Assembly (NCBI GenBank): GCA_947095585.1 | Contig: OX352763.1 | Coordinates: 17,595,462 to 17,659,461, forward strand | Source: Nephrocerus scutellatus | Lineage: Eukaryota; Arthropoda; Insecta; Diptera; Pipunculidae | Reading direction: 5' to 3' | Length of the DNA stretch: 64,000 bases | Shown here: positions 25,161-37,465 of the stretch, one piece after another | Layout of the letters: each line of letters opens with the position of its first letter | Numbering within the stretch: the stretch's first letter is position 1 | Notes under the pieces: model-generated | What the model saw: only the letters and a program-made list of their open reading frames with translations | The model's database searches: none | Told to the model about the DNA's origin: nothing | Position numbers and translations under genes: made by a program

Positions 25161-25350
25161 GCTTCTCGCGACATAATTAGAGAGAACCTACAATTTAATG
25201 TCAAATGCAAAAGGCGAAGAATTGAGAAGCTTTTTCATGGAAGCTATTACTCGCGAACGTTTGTCAAACATTCGTGAAAGGTGGGACCGTTAAAAAAGCT
25301 ATTTGGTGTTTTTATGGATCATCAAATCACACGCACCAAACGGCGCCCCA
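25160..25350 (-). mobile_element. Degenerate tRNA-derived SINE
   Basis: The minus-strand order of words matches the family: a GGCGCCGTTTGG head at 25350, GGTCCCACCTTTCACGAATG, TTTGACAAACGTTCGCGAGTA, GCTTCTCAATTCTTCGCC, ACATTAAATTGTAGG. Most of the tRNA-like region is deleted. Confidence 0.75.
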
Positions 25351-25447
25351 TAAAAGTATCTTAATTGAACGAGAAGACTTATAAATTCCGAATCGTTATC
25401 ATAAGAACAATAGATAAAGAGAATTATAGATATTTGTTTATTTTTTT

Positions 25448-25760
25448 TAAACTGATTTCTTCTTTATCTGGGTGTCCTGGTCTCCGAAATCTTTCCAGAT
25501 AAGTCTTAATCTGATTCGTATCCATCAGAATTTTTTAAGGCTGATTTCTTCTTCATCTTGGTGTCCTGGTCTGCGAAATCTTTCCAGACAACTCTTAATC
25601 TGCTTCGTGACTTCATATTCCGTCAAAACTTTTTAATCTGAATTTTTCTTTATCTGGGGGTCCTGGTCTGGGAAATTGTCTATACAACTCTTAATCTGCT
25701 TCATATTGTCATATTCTGTTAGAACTTTTTAAGCTGATTTCTTCTTTAACTCATAAGAGC
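25448..25760. repeat. Tandem repeat of about 90-100 bp, 3.3 copies
   Basis: Each copy has CTGATTTCTTCTTTATCTGG, GTGTCCTGGTCTSYGAAAT, and CTCTTAATCTGCTTC. Copies start at about 25451, 25541, 25640 and 25735, and the last is truncated. The GTCCTGGTCT word also occurs in the LINE 3' ends, so the array may derive from one. Confidence 0.85.
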
Positions 25761-26600
25761 TATTGCTCATGTTAATCGCTCACTCACGCACGGATGCACA
25801 AAAATACAACCCTAAAATTATGCAATGCTTTGAAATATTTTAGTTGTAAGACAATTGACATTAACTAAGGGCCCGTTCATTAGTATAACAGACGGTTTTG
25901 ACTTATGGGAGCTTTAAATATCGCCAGTATAGCTAAATTCCGGCACCACTTTGAATCTTAGAATAGAAATAGAAATATATAAGAATATAGGAATCGTTCG
26001 TTGCATGAAAGCATATTGTGGGGTACGTCTAATTGTTATAATCAGCCTTGACTTGACTGTGATTTTTCAATTCAAGTACAGTTTCAAACAGTCACAGTTA
26101 ATGACCTTGAATTTAGCGGGGCTTTTTAATTAGGCATCTTTAACTAAATTACGACAAATGCCCATTTGCTTTGTGCCGGTATTGCGTCTGGTTTGGTGAA
26201 TCATACAAAGTGAAGGTTGTGCAGCGCTCACATTCACTTATTTAAGGCACAAGCAACACAAACTGCTTAATAAGACTCACTTCCCTTCCTATTGTATTAG
26301 TTATTGTAATCAAGGCAAATTGTAGTATGTAACTGTTATGTTTTATAGATTCATAAAAATCATTAGGTTTCCACCTTGGGAAGGTAATTGAGAAATTAAA
26401 AGTGCCCATAAAAAAACGTCTGTACCAGCAAGTTAAAGTGCTCTGATGAAGAGGAATTGTTTCATGCGGCTTAACATTTGCAGCTAAGACATTTAATTTA
26501 CACTTCCAATAGGCAATCGCTTGGGGGATTAAAATCCCAATCTAAACTTTTTGTTTGTCTCTTTCTCTCGGTCTCTCTGTTCATCTATTCATAGAGTTTC
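25761..26600. other. No gene recognised
   Basis: No coding or repeat structure was recognised. Confidence 0.5.
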
Positions 26601-26604
26601 CAAA

Positions 26605-26710
26605 ATCAAATCTCGAATAAAAAATTCAAATTTACAAAATCCCAATTATCAAAATCCCAAATCGCAAAACCCCAATTTAAAAATTCCGAACTTACAAAAT
26701 CCCATTGTTA
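26605..26710. repeat. Minisatellite with AAAATCCCAA unit
   Basis: The motif (C)AAAATCCCAATT(A)T recurs about seven times with drift, for example at about 26635, 26650, 26664 and 26695. It has no coding significance. Confidence 0.8.
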
Positions 26711-26719
26711 AATGTGAAA

Positions 26720-27990
26720 TGTTGAAGTCTCAATTTCCCTAGTTGCCCTCTTAGTCTGTAATGTCCTGTTAGGAACCCTTTAATGATTCCTTCTGCTCAG
26801 TCACATTATTAACCGAGACCTCCTAAGGTTGTAGTTCTCCAACATTTCCTTCGTCTGCCGAAGGTCGGGAAGATTTTAAAATCACACGGCCATCGCTTCC
26901 AAACAATATATGTACTACATAATGGTTCTGACCATCCTAGCACAGTTTCTGCTTCCCTGTACGTGAGCTTATTCGCTTATGCATTGCCTCTGTTCCGGTA
27001 CAAAGTATATCTGCATTCGATTATTTTCATTCAGTTAAGCCCTGCACTCCTCTACCAGCCCAAACGTGATATGGAACTGGGTATTCTGGGCTTCAATATC
27101 TTTTGTCAAGTGGTACTGGGAACTGCCTTTTGAGTGGTTGAGAAATGATTGAGTGTACAGTTGGATTACTAAATATATTTTTGTAGTTACACTTTAACCG
27201 AGAGTTCGGACTATCGTTGAATATGTCTTTTAAAGTTAACCAGGGACCTGTTTATACTTTGCACTTCATCGTCTTTTTTAAACGCTTGTTATTTTACATT
27301 TTTAAAGGGGGACTGTTTATACCTGTACGGTTGTATATCGTTCAACACCTGCTATTGGCGACTGCCTTGAAAAAATCGGATTTGCAACATTTTATTGATT
27401 ATTTAAGCCAAGAAACCTTTTAAAGGTGGTTGAGAGGATTTGCGTGTGTTTCGTTGTCTACACTAAAGTTCGCCTCGTTTTGAGCGGTTTTTTTATTTTA
27501 GCTCCACGCAAAGAAAGTCTAAGTACTTAACAAGCACATGAAATATAAAATGTGCCGTAAACGTCAATCTCAGTTGGCAGTAGCACATTATGGCCAGGTA
27601 AGAGTCACTCGATGCTCATATTACACTCGTACGAGTACATATGTGAATGGGAGCGTCAAAGAGAAGGTTTACCAGAGGAAGGAAAGCTGTTATGCACTTA
27701 GCCACTTACTCAGTTAAGCATTTGCATGCATATGTTGAGATCGAATTTCCTTTGAAACGTATGAGGACTTTTTCAAGTTATTGGAACACAATTAGACTTG
27801 AATGTGTGAATTGCCAGGATGAAATGTTTGTAACCCTAAAGAGGTGGATAAACTGGAATTGGTGAACGCGTTTGGTATACGTACTTACTGAATTAGGAGG
27901 CGCTACAATTCAGGACGAACCTGAGCCTCAATATTAATGGGTAGAAGAAAATGCACCCGAAACGAATAGCAAACCGCATATGGAAACAAC
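26720..27990. other. No gene recognised
   Basis: Plus-strand frames at 27217-27423 and 27647-27865 show no recognisable family, splice context or repeats, so I do not call them genes. Confidence 0.5.
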
Positions 27991-28029
27991 TATTTCCGTT
28001 GACCAAATAAACAACCTCTCCTGCATCAT

Positions 28030-28340
28030 CCAGCAGATGATGCGTTTTTTATCGACTTGAAAGCTGCAATTGATAACATCAATAGAAAAGCTCTGCTCTA
28101 CAAACTCTTACTTCTACGAATATCCGCAAAGATGACATCTTATTATAAAAGATCTCTTTTAAAATACCGTATTAACAGTTTGGAATGGAACAAGCACAAG
28201 TGAGTTTTCTCTCGATTTACAAAGGCTTTAATCAGGGATGCATTCTAAATGGTTTACTCTTCATCCTACTTACACTTTGAACTCCCTGGCGGGTTAACGA
28301 TTGAAGATCAAAAACGTTGCTGTTTTTTAAATTCCCTATA
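28030..28340 (+). mobile_element. LINE reverse transcriptase fragment
   Basis: The plus strand reads FIDLKAAIDNINRKALLYKL, then LLRISAKM at 28047-28135. This is a DLKAAFD-type catalytic box with the phenylalanine replaced. GLLFIL is recognisable near 28260. It is frameshifted and truncated. Confidence 0.75.
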
Positions 28341-28640
28341 TTGACTTCGCGTGCACGTGGCTGGCTGGGTGGCTGGCTGGCTGGTCAGATTTTCTGATCA
28401 ATTTTTAACCCATTGCCCGATTTTATTGAAATTTTGCACGCATGTATATTTCCGTTGACATTACTTTCTATTAATTTGAGGCCACTCGGACCTCGGGTTC
28501 GGGGGGCTCCTATACAAATATTTTGCAAAATTTTATCCGATTTTCTTTAAATTTTGTACACATGTGTGTCTTCGATGGAAAACACTTTTTGTACAAATTT
28601 GGAGTGATCGGCCCCCTAGTGACCCCCATATACAATTTTT
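28327..28640. repeat. Interspersed repeat with CTGG-rich head
   Basis: The head at 28327-28385 (TTTAAATTCCCTATATTGAC, CGTGGCTGGCTGG) matches the minus strand of 41087-41140. The distal part (GGGGGGCTCC, ATAAATATTTTG, ACACGTGTGTNTTYCGATGG-like words) matches 43470-43600. Three partial copies point to one family of unknown class. Confidence 0.7.
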
Positions 28641-29420
28641 AAATAAACTGTCAATTAAATTGAATTCTTTATTTAGAAATCCAGAATACGCTTCGTAAAG
28701 AACAGCCGCTACGGCCATATGCCCGGAAATATTTTCAAATGTTAATGCCATATATTGATCTTTCCAATGAATAAAAGAATTTGGTTGAGACTTAATTTTT
28801 ATGTTATTTTCTACAATTTTAAATTCTATCGCGCTTAAAAAAATCCGATTAACCCTTACACTATTTAAAAAATTACCTATTTTCTTTAGAAAAACTAAGT
28901 TTTTTTTATTTGTTCTGTTTACTTGCAGATAAATGAGCGAAGGAAACTTAAATTTTAAAAGAAGTTTGTGTTAGCTCTGTGCTGGAGAAGGGTTAAATGT
29001 AAGTTTTTTCTCTATCGATAGTTTCATTACTAATACTTATTTAGTTATAAGCACATCTGGTACTTAGCTAATAAATTAGGAGAATGCAGTCATGGGCTAG
29101 TTATCAAACCGAATTCACTTGGTTAGGGTTAGGTTTACAAAGACATCTGATCACTTACCTTACTTATCAACTTTCTGTAGCATGATGCGCTGCGCTCAAT
29201 ATCCGGCTAATCTAAACATTTGAACATTTATGAACCAAGAAACAAGCTAATCGGTCTAAACTAGACTTTCAATGAAATTATAACGTAAGTGTATGTGACC
29301 TCCCAAATTTTTCGATCTCCTGTCTATCTAAAAGGGTGGTCATCAATGGCAATGCCTTGGCCCTGCATTCCTAAAATATAATTTCGACCCAAGAACTGAA
29401 ACTTAACGACCATCAGCTAC
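28641..29420. other. No gene recognised
   Basis: This is A+T-rich DNA without a recognisable gene. Confidence 0.5.
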
Positions 29421-29429
29421 AGTCTACAG

Positions 29430-30060
29430 TAATTTCACCATAAACGATCTCGATTTTCATCGCAAAATCATTATCAGCGATGAAGTCGATTTCTGCCTCA
29501 ACAGATTCGGTAGTAGGCCAAATTGTGGCAATTGGGCAAGTCAGTAATCCGGAGCCGTTTAAGAAATGCAATTACACCGCAAAAAATTTACTGTTTGGTG
29601 CGGAGGTGTGATTGGCCCATACTTCTTCTTCAAAGATGATGCAAACGCACAGTCACAGTCAATGTTTTGAAGTTGACTTGAAGCATATCTGGTTTCAGCA
29701 AGATGACGCAACATGCCACACATCTTTCAAATCAATCGAGTTATGGAAGTCGAAATTCGATGACCGTTTTATCTCCTGAAATGTACAAGTCAATTGGCAG
29801 ACTGGTGTGATTTGATTTAACGCCATTTGAATTTTTTCTTTTGAGGCAATTCCACGGTCTATCCCAATAAGCCAGAGACTTAAGACGACCTCAGGACAAA
29901 AGCAAGCGGAAAATCATGAAAAATTCAGTGCAACGCATTCATTCATGCAGTCGTTTCTCTGGAGTAAATTTGAATGAAATTCTGTTCCAGAATTAATGGC
30001 GTCGATGGCAGTTTAACCTTTTTGTTGATATGTCAAACCAAAACTAAACAAAATGGGGCA
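29430..30060 (+). pseudogene. Decayed mariner-type transposase remnant
   Basis: The plus strand shows the ordered catalytic landmarks of an IS630-Tc1-mariner transposase. IISDEVDFCLNRFG (first Asp) is at about 29473, FTVWCGG and VIGPYFFF at 29591-29632, IWFQQDDATCHTSFKS (second Asp) at about 29688-29735, and an eroded third-Asp region near 29818. Stops and frameshifts occur between them. It is related to the element at 46.2-47.5 kb, which shares WCG..GxIGPYFF, but is in the opposite orientation and more decayed. Confidence 0.8.
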
Positions 30061-30279
30061 CACTTAATCAAAAATCCTTTAGATAAATGCGTTGCCTATA
30101 AAATGCTACCTTTCATGATTTCTAGGTTATCTTCGCAGATACATTTAAGAACTAAAACTTCCCGACGCACGCTTTTATGTATTCTACCTAAATAGTAATA
30201 CCAAATGTTTTTGTGCACTGCTCAATGATGACCAGAGTACAAATGCGAGTCATCAACTACTGGACATACGTTGGTCTTT

Positions 30280-31200
30280 AGGGGGCATAGATATCAGCGC
30301 TCCAACAAGTCCACAGATAAGAACTACGAGCCTTCTTCTTAAAAACAAAAATGAAACTGGAATCGATAGCATACCTGCCGAGTTCTTGAAAGCAAATCCT
30401 AACGCAGCGGCCTCTGTGTTTTGTTTCCACTTGTTCAGGCTGTTTGAGAGAACGAAACATTTCCCAAGGAATGCAATAACTGTTGTGGTATCACAGTTTT
30501 GTCTGGCTTACCAAAATTAATGGTAAATATTATCCACTAGCGAATAAAGTTCAGGATCGAGTCTTCCCTCAAGAGACATCAAGCGGGTTTTTATAGCAGT
30601 CGATTTTGCGTCGATGACATCAACCCTATTCGAATCATTCTGGAACAAGCAGCTGAGTTCCAATCAACGCAGAGCCTGATGTTTGCCGATTTTGAGAATG
30701 CATTCGATCGTGTTAATCGCGACTGCATCTGGAGATAGCTTCGTATTAGAGGAATTCCTGACAAAATTGTTGGTATTATTAAGGAGTCGTCCAACAACGC
30801 AAGGTGTTTTGTTTTTCACAATAGTCAACTTTCCGATGCCTATGAAGTGCGACAAGGAAATAGAAAGTAAGTATACCAATTTAAAACTTAAAACATCCGT
30901 GCTGCTATATGCCTGTGAAACGTGGAAATCCTCTGAAAACATCTCAAGCAAGTTACGAGCTTTTGTTAATCGTGGTCTGCGATACATACTAAAGATCCGG
31001 TGGCCACAAATGATTTACAACAATAAACTGTGGCTTAGGAGTGGAAAAACAAAAGTGAATGTGGACATTAAAAAAAGGAAATGGCGCTGGATTGGGCGCA
31101 CACTCAGCAAACCAGACGACAACATATCGAAGCAGTGCTTCGAATGGAATTCTGAAGATGCAAGGCGAGGTGGTAGGCCTAGAACAACATGGAGGTAAAC
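30280..31200 (+). mobile_element. LINE (RTE-like) reverse transcriptase, broken
   Basis: The plus strand reads NETGIDSIPAEFLKANPNAA at about 30349, then RVFIAVDFASMTSTLFESF and a palm LMFADFENAFDRVNRDCIW (30678-30735). A jump into YACETWKSSENISSKLRAFV at 30907 follows, then KRKWRWIGRTLSKPDDN and GGRPRTTWR up to 31196. The C-terminal segment is the conserved tail of RTE/CR1-like LINEs. The YADD-bearing part is deleted and stops interrupt the finger region. Confidence 0.85.
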
Positions 31201-31742
31201 TTTTCTGACGAAAGCTAAAGTCTCAGAATTTGACATCGTGGCTACAGCTAAGGTATCGTACTGCGAACATAGGAAGATGAAATGAAATGGTTCTTGCCAT
31301 ATGTTCCAGGAGGAATTGAAGTGTAGCTGCTAACAACAGTCACCGGAATGTTTTTTTTGTCTTTCATTGATCAGGGTTACTAGATGATCTTTTTTCCCAG
31401 TGTAGCTGGCCAATTTTTGCTTGCAACACATCCGCTACAAATGGCAAAGCAGTTCCTCTCTGTTTTGTTTCCCAGTTTTGTTGTGGATAATTTATTACCA
31501 AAATTGATAGACATTTTTATGATATTCTTTTGCTCAGTTCGATACCCTGTACATGTGATTAACAGTATGTAATTGATGCTGGCTATAAATTTCACTGCAT
31601 TCCTCAACACCATCTGTGCTCGTACTCGTAAAACGCTGGCGATAACGAGCAATAAATACCCAAATGCATTTAGAAATATGCAAATTGTTTCCATTGTTTG
31701 GCCGGAATGCAGTTTCTATAAATGTTGGCCACATAAGCGCTT

Positions 31743-34700
31743 CTATGATAGCTGCAATGCCAATTGTGATCCAAATCTTAAGAACCTTATGATTACAAGC
31801 CATAAGTCTAACCCTAAACCATGACCAACATTTCGCTTCTCCATGGAAGTGGAGCTGCTATCTGAGCTACTGCTGACATCATCCTCATCATCATCAGAAG
31901 CACATCGTATCGCATTGCATCGGATCTTGGGAACGGAAACGCTGTAATTTGCATTGTTTTTCTTTTCTGTTGCGACTAAAAAAAACAACAAACAAATACA
32001 TTTTTTTCCATTTCAATGAAATTTACTATTGGAAGACACACAGTATGCTCCGAAACGCATCCACTCATGCATTCCGGTTCATGCCATGAAAATAATTCAT
32101 TCTACGAAATTTGAGAAGCACGTGCTGCGCTAATTTGTTGGCACTTGTGATGATTCCGGAGTTACCAGAGCGCTTGGCTGACGACGAACGAATGCTATTT
32201 CTTTTTTCTCTTAGCAGTTGGCTCGACACAGTTGTGCGACTCTGAAATTGTGCCACGATATCGGGCTACACTTGAAAGGTACAAGCGTGATCATGACTAT
32301 AGGTATGAGTCAAGGTGTCATCACTACTCATTATGAGTCAAATATTTTGCAAGGTTAAGTGTAGAGTTGGTAGGGAAAAGAAAGTTGGCCCTTCTTCCGT
32401 AAACTAAATCAGTATCGAAAGAGAGGACAAGCCCGAAAGTTTTACCATACAGTCGACGCCCGTATGACGCATTCCATCTTTCCATTTTTGAAAAGACAAA
32501 GAAAGTAATTTGATCGGAAAGACAACTTAAAGTATTGGAAATATATTTTTCATGAGTTCCATGACCCTATTTGGATTAAGTAAATGATTTTTAAAAAAAG
32601 CTAATGGAAGACCCAACCATGATCGACGACAAGTCTATGCTACCCCCACCAAGCGTAGAAGAAATTCACCGACCTATAAACGGCTTTAAAACATTAAGAC
32701 CTCGTAATTTTAAGAAATTATGTCCTATATCCCCTTGTGGGTCCTAGGGCCTCTAGTACGCCTAGGCGCCATCGCGTTCGGTTCCTGGCAAAGAGCTTCA
32801 GCTCTCTCCAACTCTTCCCCAATTGCCGTGACTCCTCCTCAACTGCTCTGCGCCATGTATTTTTCGGACGACCCGTTCTTCTGCCATCCTGAGATAACGG
32901 ATTGCATTGCATTGCGTAGTTTGCTATGTAACTGTCTCTTTTTCGGAGTGTATGACCAATCCACTGCCACTTACGTCGTTGGATAGTTGTGCCTATTTGT
33001 TCCTGACCCGTTCTCTGGTAAAGAGGTTCGTTAAAGATAGATACGGTTAGGCCACAAAACCCTTAAGATGTTCCTTAGGCACCTATTTACGAAAGTTTGT
33101 AATCTTTTTGTGATAGTAGCGGTCACCTTCCAAGTGCTGCACCCATACAGCAGCACAGATTCAACATTTGAACGGAACAGACGCAGCTTGGTGTTTAAGC
33201 TGATCGCATTGCTTCGTCATATCATGGACATCATTCCAAACACTGATTTTGCTTTGCCGATTCGGTTGACAATGTCCTGTTCGGCTCCACCTTCGGTCGA
33301 GACAATACTCCCAAGATATTGGAAACTCTCTACCTCTTGTCCAGCAATGTTAACTTGAGTTATTGAGTTAGTGGTGAGGTTGATGATTTTGGTTTTGGCA
33401 GTATTAATCTTCGAACCCGCAACATTTACCTCCCTTTCCACATTTGTTGTCATTTGGTGCAGCTCCATAATCCTGTGTGAGAGTAAAAAAACGTCGTCAG
33501 CGTAGTCCAGATGTTTGATTTGAGGTGTAAGAGTCCAACGAATTCCTCCGTTTCCAGTAGATAAAGCTGCGCGAAGCACATCGCTAATCACCTACAAAAA
33601 GAGTATCGGCGATAGAATGCAACCGTACGACAATGTTGCATTCGAATTCTTCTGACAGCTTTCAGTTTCAGTAGCGGGCATTTTTCAGTACCGCAGGGTG
33701 CTAACCCACGTTACCTAGTCTAGAAACGCTAGACCGTTCGCACTTGCAATTTAAGTCTATATAAGGATTTATTCCCATAGTTGCCTGGGGACTACCACTA
33801 GGAGGTAGAGCAAGCACTACATCACGAACTTGATTGTTGCGCTACTGTCCCAAACCAAGTTTTGAGCAGTCAGTAGTTTCCCGATCAATCGTAATGCAGA
33901 TCCCCAACTGCCAGCCAACCCAAAACGAACGAAAGGGAAAGAGGTTTGTCCTCCGAAATGCAAACAGAAAGTAAAAAAGTTATTCACGTTTTGAGTGCAC
34001 AACGGTGAACAACTAAAGAAAAATTAAGGCTTTTCAAGTACCCTTCAAAGTACCGTTCATTAGTGCTTCTCGCATTTTTCCAACCTCATAAGTATCATCA
34101 TGATTTAAAAAATATAAATTATAAATCCATTAAATGCACCATTCAGTGCGTGGCGTCCATCGAAATACTTGTAAACTGTCTGGAATTCAGGAACAGGAGA
34201 TGCAAAACTCTCCTTCAAAATGCAGTTCCGGTAAATTGTGCAACCACTGAACTCTTAAAAGCCATTAAACTATAGGTATATAGAAGGTATCGTACATATG
34301 TATTAAACAAATTAAATGGAAAACTCAGTCGAAAGTGTTTTAGGCACACCAAGCCACCACCACCGCCACCACAACAATGACTGATGTGCTTCGCTACGAT
34401 TGAGTTCCTTGTTTTCATTTGCGCTATTCTAGACCATCTACTACGACTACGATACCAGAGAATAGCAAACAGGTTTCCCCGCCAAACGGCTAACGCCGTG
34501 CAATCAATAATCTTTGATAATTCCACCAAAAGCGTAGCGTGTAAAGCTCAATTGCAATTCGATTATAAATGTACGTGACGTGACGTGACGTGACTTCGAA
34601 TCAGAGGCGACTCAGGTGCGCCCGATGATTAACGTTAATCCAAGTGCCAGTAGTTCCGAGCACGAGTTGAACGAAGCCGTTTAAAATGGCATTTCGATAC

Positions 34701-37465
34701 GCGGCCGATATGCCGCTGTTATTTTCCTCCATTTTAGCTGGAAGCGAAACATTCTCACGCCCCAAATAGAATAATTGAATTGTGGTCACAGATTAAGACG
34801 GGGTTTTTGTTGTTGTTGTTGTTGCGGTTCTTTTAACTTTCAGTTTTTCCTGCTGTTATTGTTGCAACCTGTGCAACAACACATTATTCACTTTTCTTTG
34901 GAATTTCGCTCTCTTTTGATTTCCCACGCCGGCCGCACGCCCGTCAAGTGTGCCAAAGAAGAAGGGCGGACGCGGGTATCGCGAATAGTATGCAAACTAT
35001 ACGACTCACACGCTACTCACACTGCCAACTAACACTACCGATTCTTACGTTTGTGATAATTGTGTGCCGCGAGAATAAATGAACGTATTTTGCCCCACTG
35101 CCGCTGTTACTAATTAAAGCGCTAAGTGCTTAAAGTCACACACGTTGTACATGTACCCAGTAAACGAGTAAATGTCCTTGTGCCTTTTTAACGAATATCT
35201 ATATGTAATTTTTACAGGTACATATATGCAAAACATCTGTTTTTTATTCGAATAACTCTACTGCAGAATCTTGATAATTGTCTCTGCATAACAACGACAG
35301 CGGCTTCTGCAGAAGGCGGCAGCATGGTTTTTGTATTTGCTAACCAAACAGCAGCGCAGCGGTACTCGTAGATATGGCTGCGGTCCCCACGGTGCACTTT
35401 GGTTTTCACTTGTAAATTTGTTTTTTTTTTTTTTTAATTATGTGAAAACGTGCACGAGTCATTGTTGGTGTTTCTCAATGAAGAAATGAAAATGAAAAAC
35501 GGATGTCCTTCAGCTGTGAAGAGAATTTTCCATACTTCGTACAGTGGGTTTTCAATTTCCATTTGTCTATTATTGCACTTTGTAATCAAAGAAAAAAAAA
35601 ATATTTACCTGAACTTAATGACGTGCATCATTATAAGTGCTGTGCTGTTTAAGGTATAGTACAGCAGTTGAGCGGTCACATAATTATGACACAAATACAG
35701 AAAACATAGTCTAGAAAGTTAACCCTTCTGTGTTCGGAAGTTTCTTAAGCCTTCCAATGGACGAAAAAGCCATCATATATTTTATATGAAAACAACCTGA
35801 AGTAGGCTTTGTTGACTTAAAGCAACCGTGCGCGTATTTCTGATTCCATGCTGAGATCGGCTGCTACAGTTGACCCGAGATAGTTAAGGGATTGCACTGC
35901 TTCAAATTCGCGCTCCACTATCTGCGTAAGCCAGTATCAAATGGACTTATAGAGGATTGTTCGCCGTTACATCGAGGTCTCAGATCACTTTTTGTCAACG
36001 TCAGGTTGAAGAAGTCCATCCACTTGATGAGAATTACAGTATTATTAAAGCATGTCCATTTCTCTTCTACGCCTGACATCGCCTGCGGTCTTTTGTCCTC
36101 TTTAACGAGTTCAGTGTCATAGGGAAGCGATGACAGCTAAAGAAGCTCACGGCTCTTTTTGGAAACGTATGACATGATACTGACATGAGTTGAGAGCACT
36201 TGGTAGTTGCGATCTCCTTTGAAATACTTACTTATGTCCTATATCCCCTTGTGGGTCCTAGGGCCTCTACTACGCCAACCCGTCATCGCGTGCGGTTCCT
36301 GGCAATGAGCTTCAGCTCTCTCCAACTCTTCCCCAATTGCCGTGACTTCCTTTTGTCCTCTTTAACGAGTTCAGTGTCATAGTGAAGCGATGACAGCTAA
36401 AGAAGCTCACGGCTCTTTTTGGAAACGTATGACATGATACTCGTGGCAACATTTTCTGTGAAACCAAACTCAGTTGAGAGCACGTGGTAGTTGCGATCTC
36501 CTTTGAAATACTTACTTATGTCCTATATCCCCTTGTGGGTCGTAGGGCCTCTACTACGCCTACCCGTCATCGCGTGCGGTTCCTGGCAATGAGCTTCAGC
36601 TCTCTCCAACTCTTCCCCAATTGCCGTGACTCCTCCTCAACTGTTCTGCGCCATGTAATTCTCGGACGACCCGTTCTTCTAACATCCTGAGATAACGGGT
36701 TCCATTGCATTGCGTAGTTTGCTATGGAACGGTCACCTTTTCGGAGTGTATAACCAATCCACTGCCACTTCCGTCGCTGGATGGTTGTGCCTATTGGTTC
36801 CTGATCCGTTCTCTATTAAAGATGTTCGTTTGAGATACTGTACGGCCAGAAAACCTTTAAGATGTTCCGTAGGCAGGTGCAGGTTCATTAGCGAGGTGAC
36901 ACAATAGATCTTTTAGGTTGCAGTGTCCGCCATATGGGCTAGGGTAGATATAAAAAAGAGCCTGTCCGTCGCGACAAGGGTTTACACAAGAAAAGGGTGC
37001 AGTCACCTGTATTGTGTGATTTGTTTTACTAATTTTGGTCATTTTATCACCGCTTTTTAACGCTGAATATTTTGTTTGTTGCAGTTTTTAACTATAACTC
37101 TATTTACAATTAAAGTGTGATATCACCTGTGGAGGTTGAGATACACGGTATTTTCAAATCCTTTAACATAAAGGTTTAATTAAAAATAATTATTATTTGT
37201 TGTGTAAAATCCAAACACATTTCATAAAATCAAACCTAAATAATTACAGATTTGTTCTTCTATAACTAAAAATGTAATTTACTCGTTCCTTTAGTTCTAA
37301 CTTAGAGTAGTTCGACTGTAATTCCGAATTAATATGTGACAAACATTTCTGTCCCACAATAACAACTTCACACCCATTGCTGGTGGCATTAGACTCATCA
37401 GGGTCGTCATCAGGCAACATTTTAATCTTTCTATTGTGCGAAAGCGAATGTGACATGCAACTCAT
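31743..37465 (-). CDS. Hypothetical three-exon gene, function unknown
   Basis: Proposed minus-strand exons are 37465-37283, 32241-32106 and 31966-31743. Exon 1 starts at an ATG in the context TAACAATGAG and ends CGA before a GTAAAT donor. Exon 2 follows TTTCAG and ends before GTAGAA. Exon 3 follows AACAG. Phases (0, then 1) agree across both introns, giving 180 residues. Exon 1 encodes an acidic PDDDPDESN patch and VIVGQKCLSHINSEL. Exon 2 is basic and Ser-rich (EKRNSIRSSSAKRSGNSG). Exon 3 has KIRCNAIRC and an acidic-serine stretch (SDDDEDDVSSSSDSSSTS). No family was recognised. The stop is uncertain: a hydrophobic frame just downstream (ITIGIAAIIEAL, about 31780-31740) could belong to the gene through another splice. 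The evidence is splice-phase agreement and protein-like composition only. Confidence 0.42.
32719..33660 (-). mobile_element. LINE 3' half (RTE-like) in intron 1 of the hypothetical gene
   Basis: Minus-strand 33591-33217 encodes LDYADDVFLLSHRIMELHQM (intact YADD), KINTAKTKIINL and FQYLGSIVSTEGGAEQDIVN. After a frameshift, 32912-32718 encodes GRRTGRPKNTWRRAVEEE and ends with RWRLGVLEALGPTRG. The 3' end lies at about 32720, in the TATATCCCCTTGTGGGTCCT sequence shared with copies at 12.96 and 36.2-36.5 kb. It is 5' truncated. Confidence 0.88.
33661..35860. other. No gene recognised; simple repeats
   Basis: ACGTG units repeat at 34571-34592. GTT triplets run at 34808-34824, and a T tract lies at 35421-35437. 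No conserved coding region was seen. This is intron 1 of the hypothetical minus-strand gene if that model is right. Confidence 0.5.
35860..36890 (-). mobile_element. LINE debris with a tandem duplication
   Basis: 36090-35860 is minus-strand RT debris homologous to 44.2-44.5 kb. 36350-36091 and 36640-36351 are two tandem copies (offset 260 bp, then 284 bp after a 24-26-bp insertion) of a block. The block includes the LINE 3' end TATATCCCCTTGTGGGTC and the decayed C-terminal coding segment. The second copy continues to about 36890, resembling 32720-33060. Confidence 0.85.

Noticed and set aside
34571..34592. ACGTG repeats as a possible E-box or hypoxia-response cluster
   Set aside because: The regular 5-bp spacing is simple-sequence slippage and no gene start could be tied to it.
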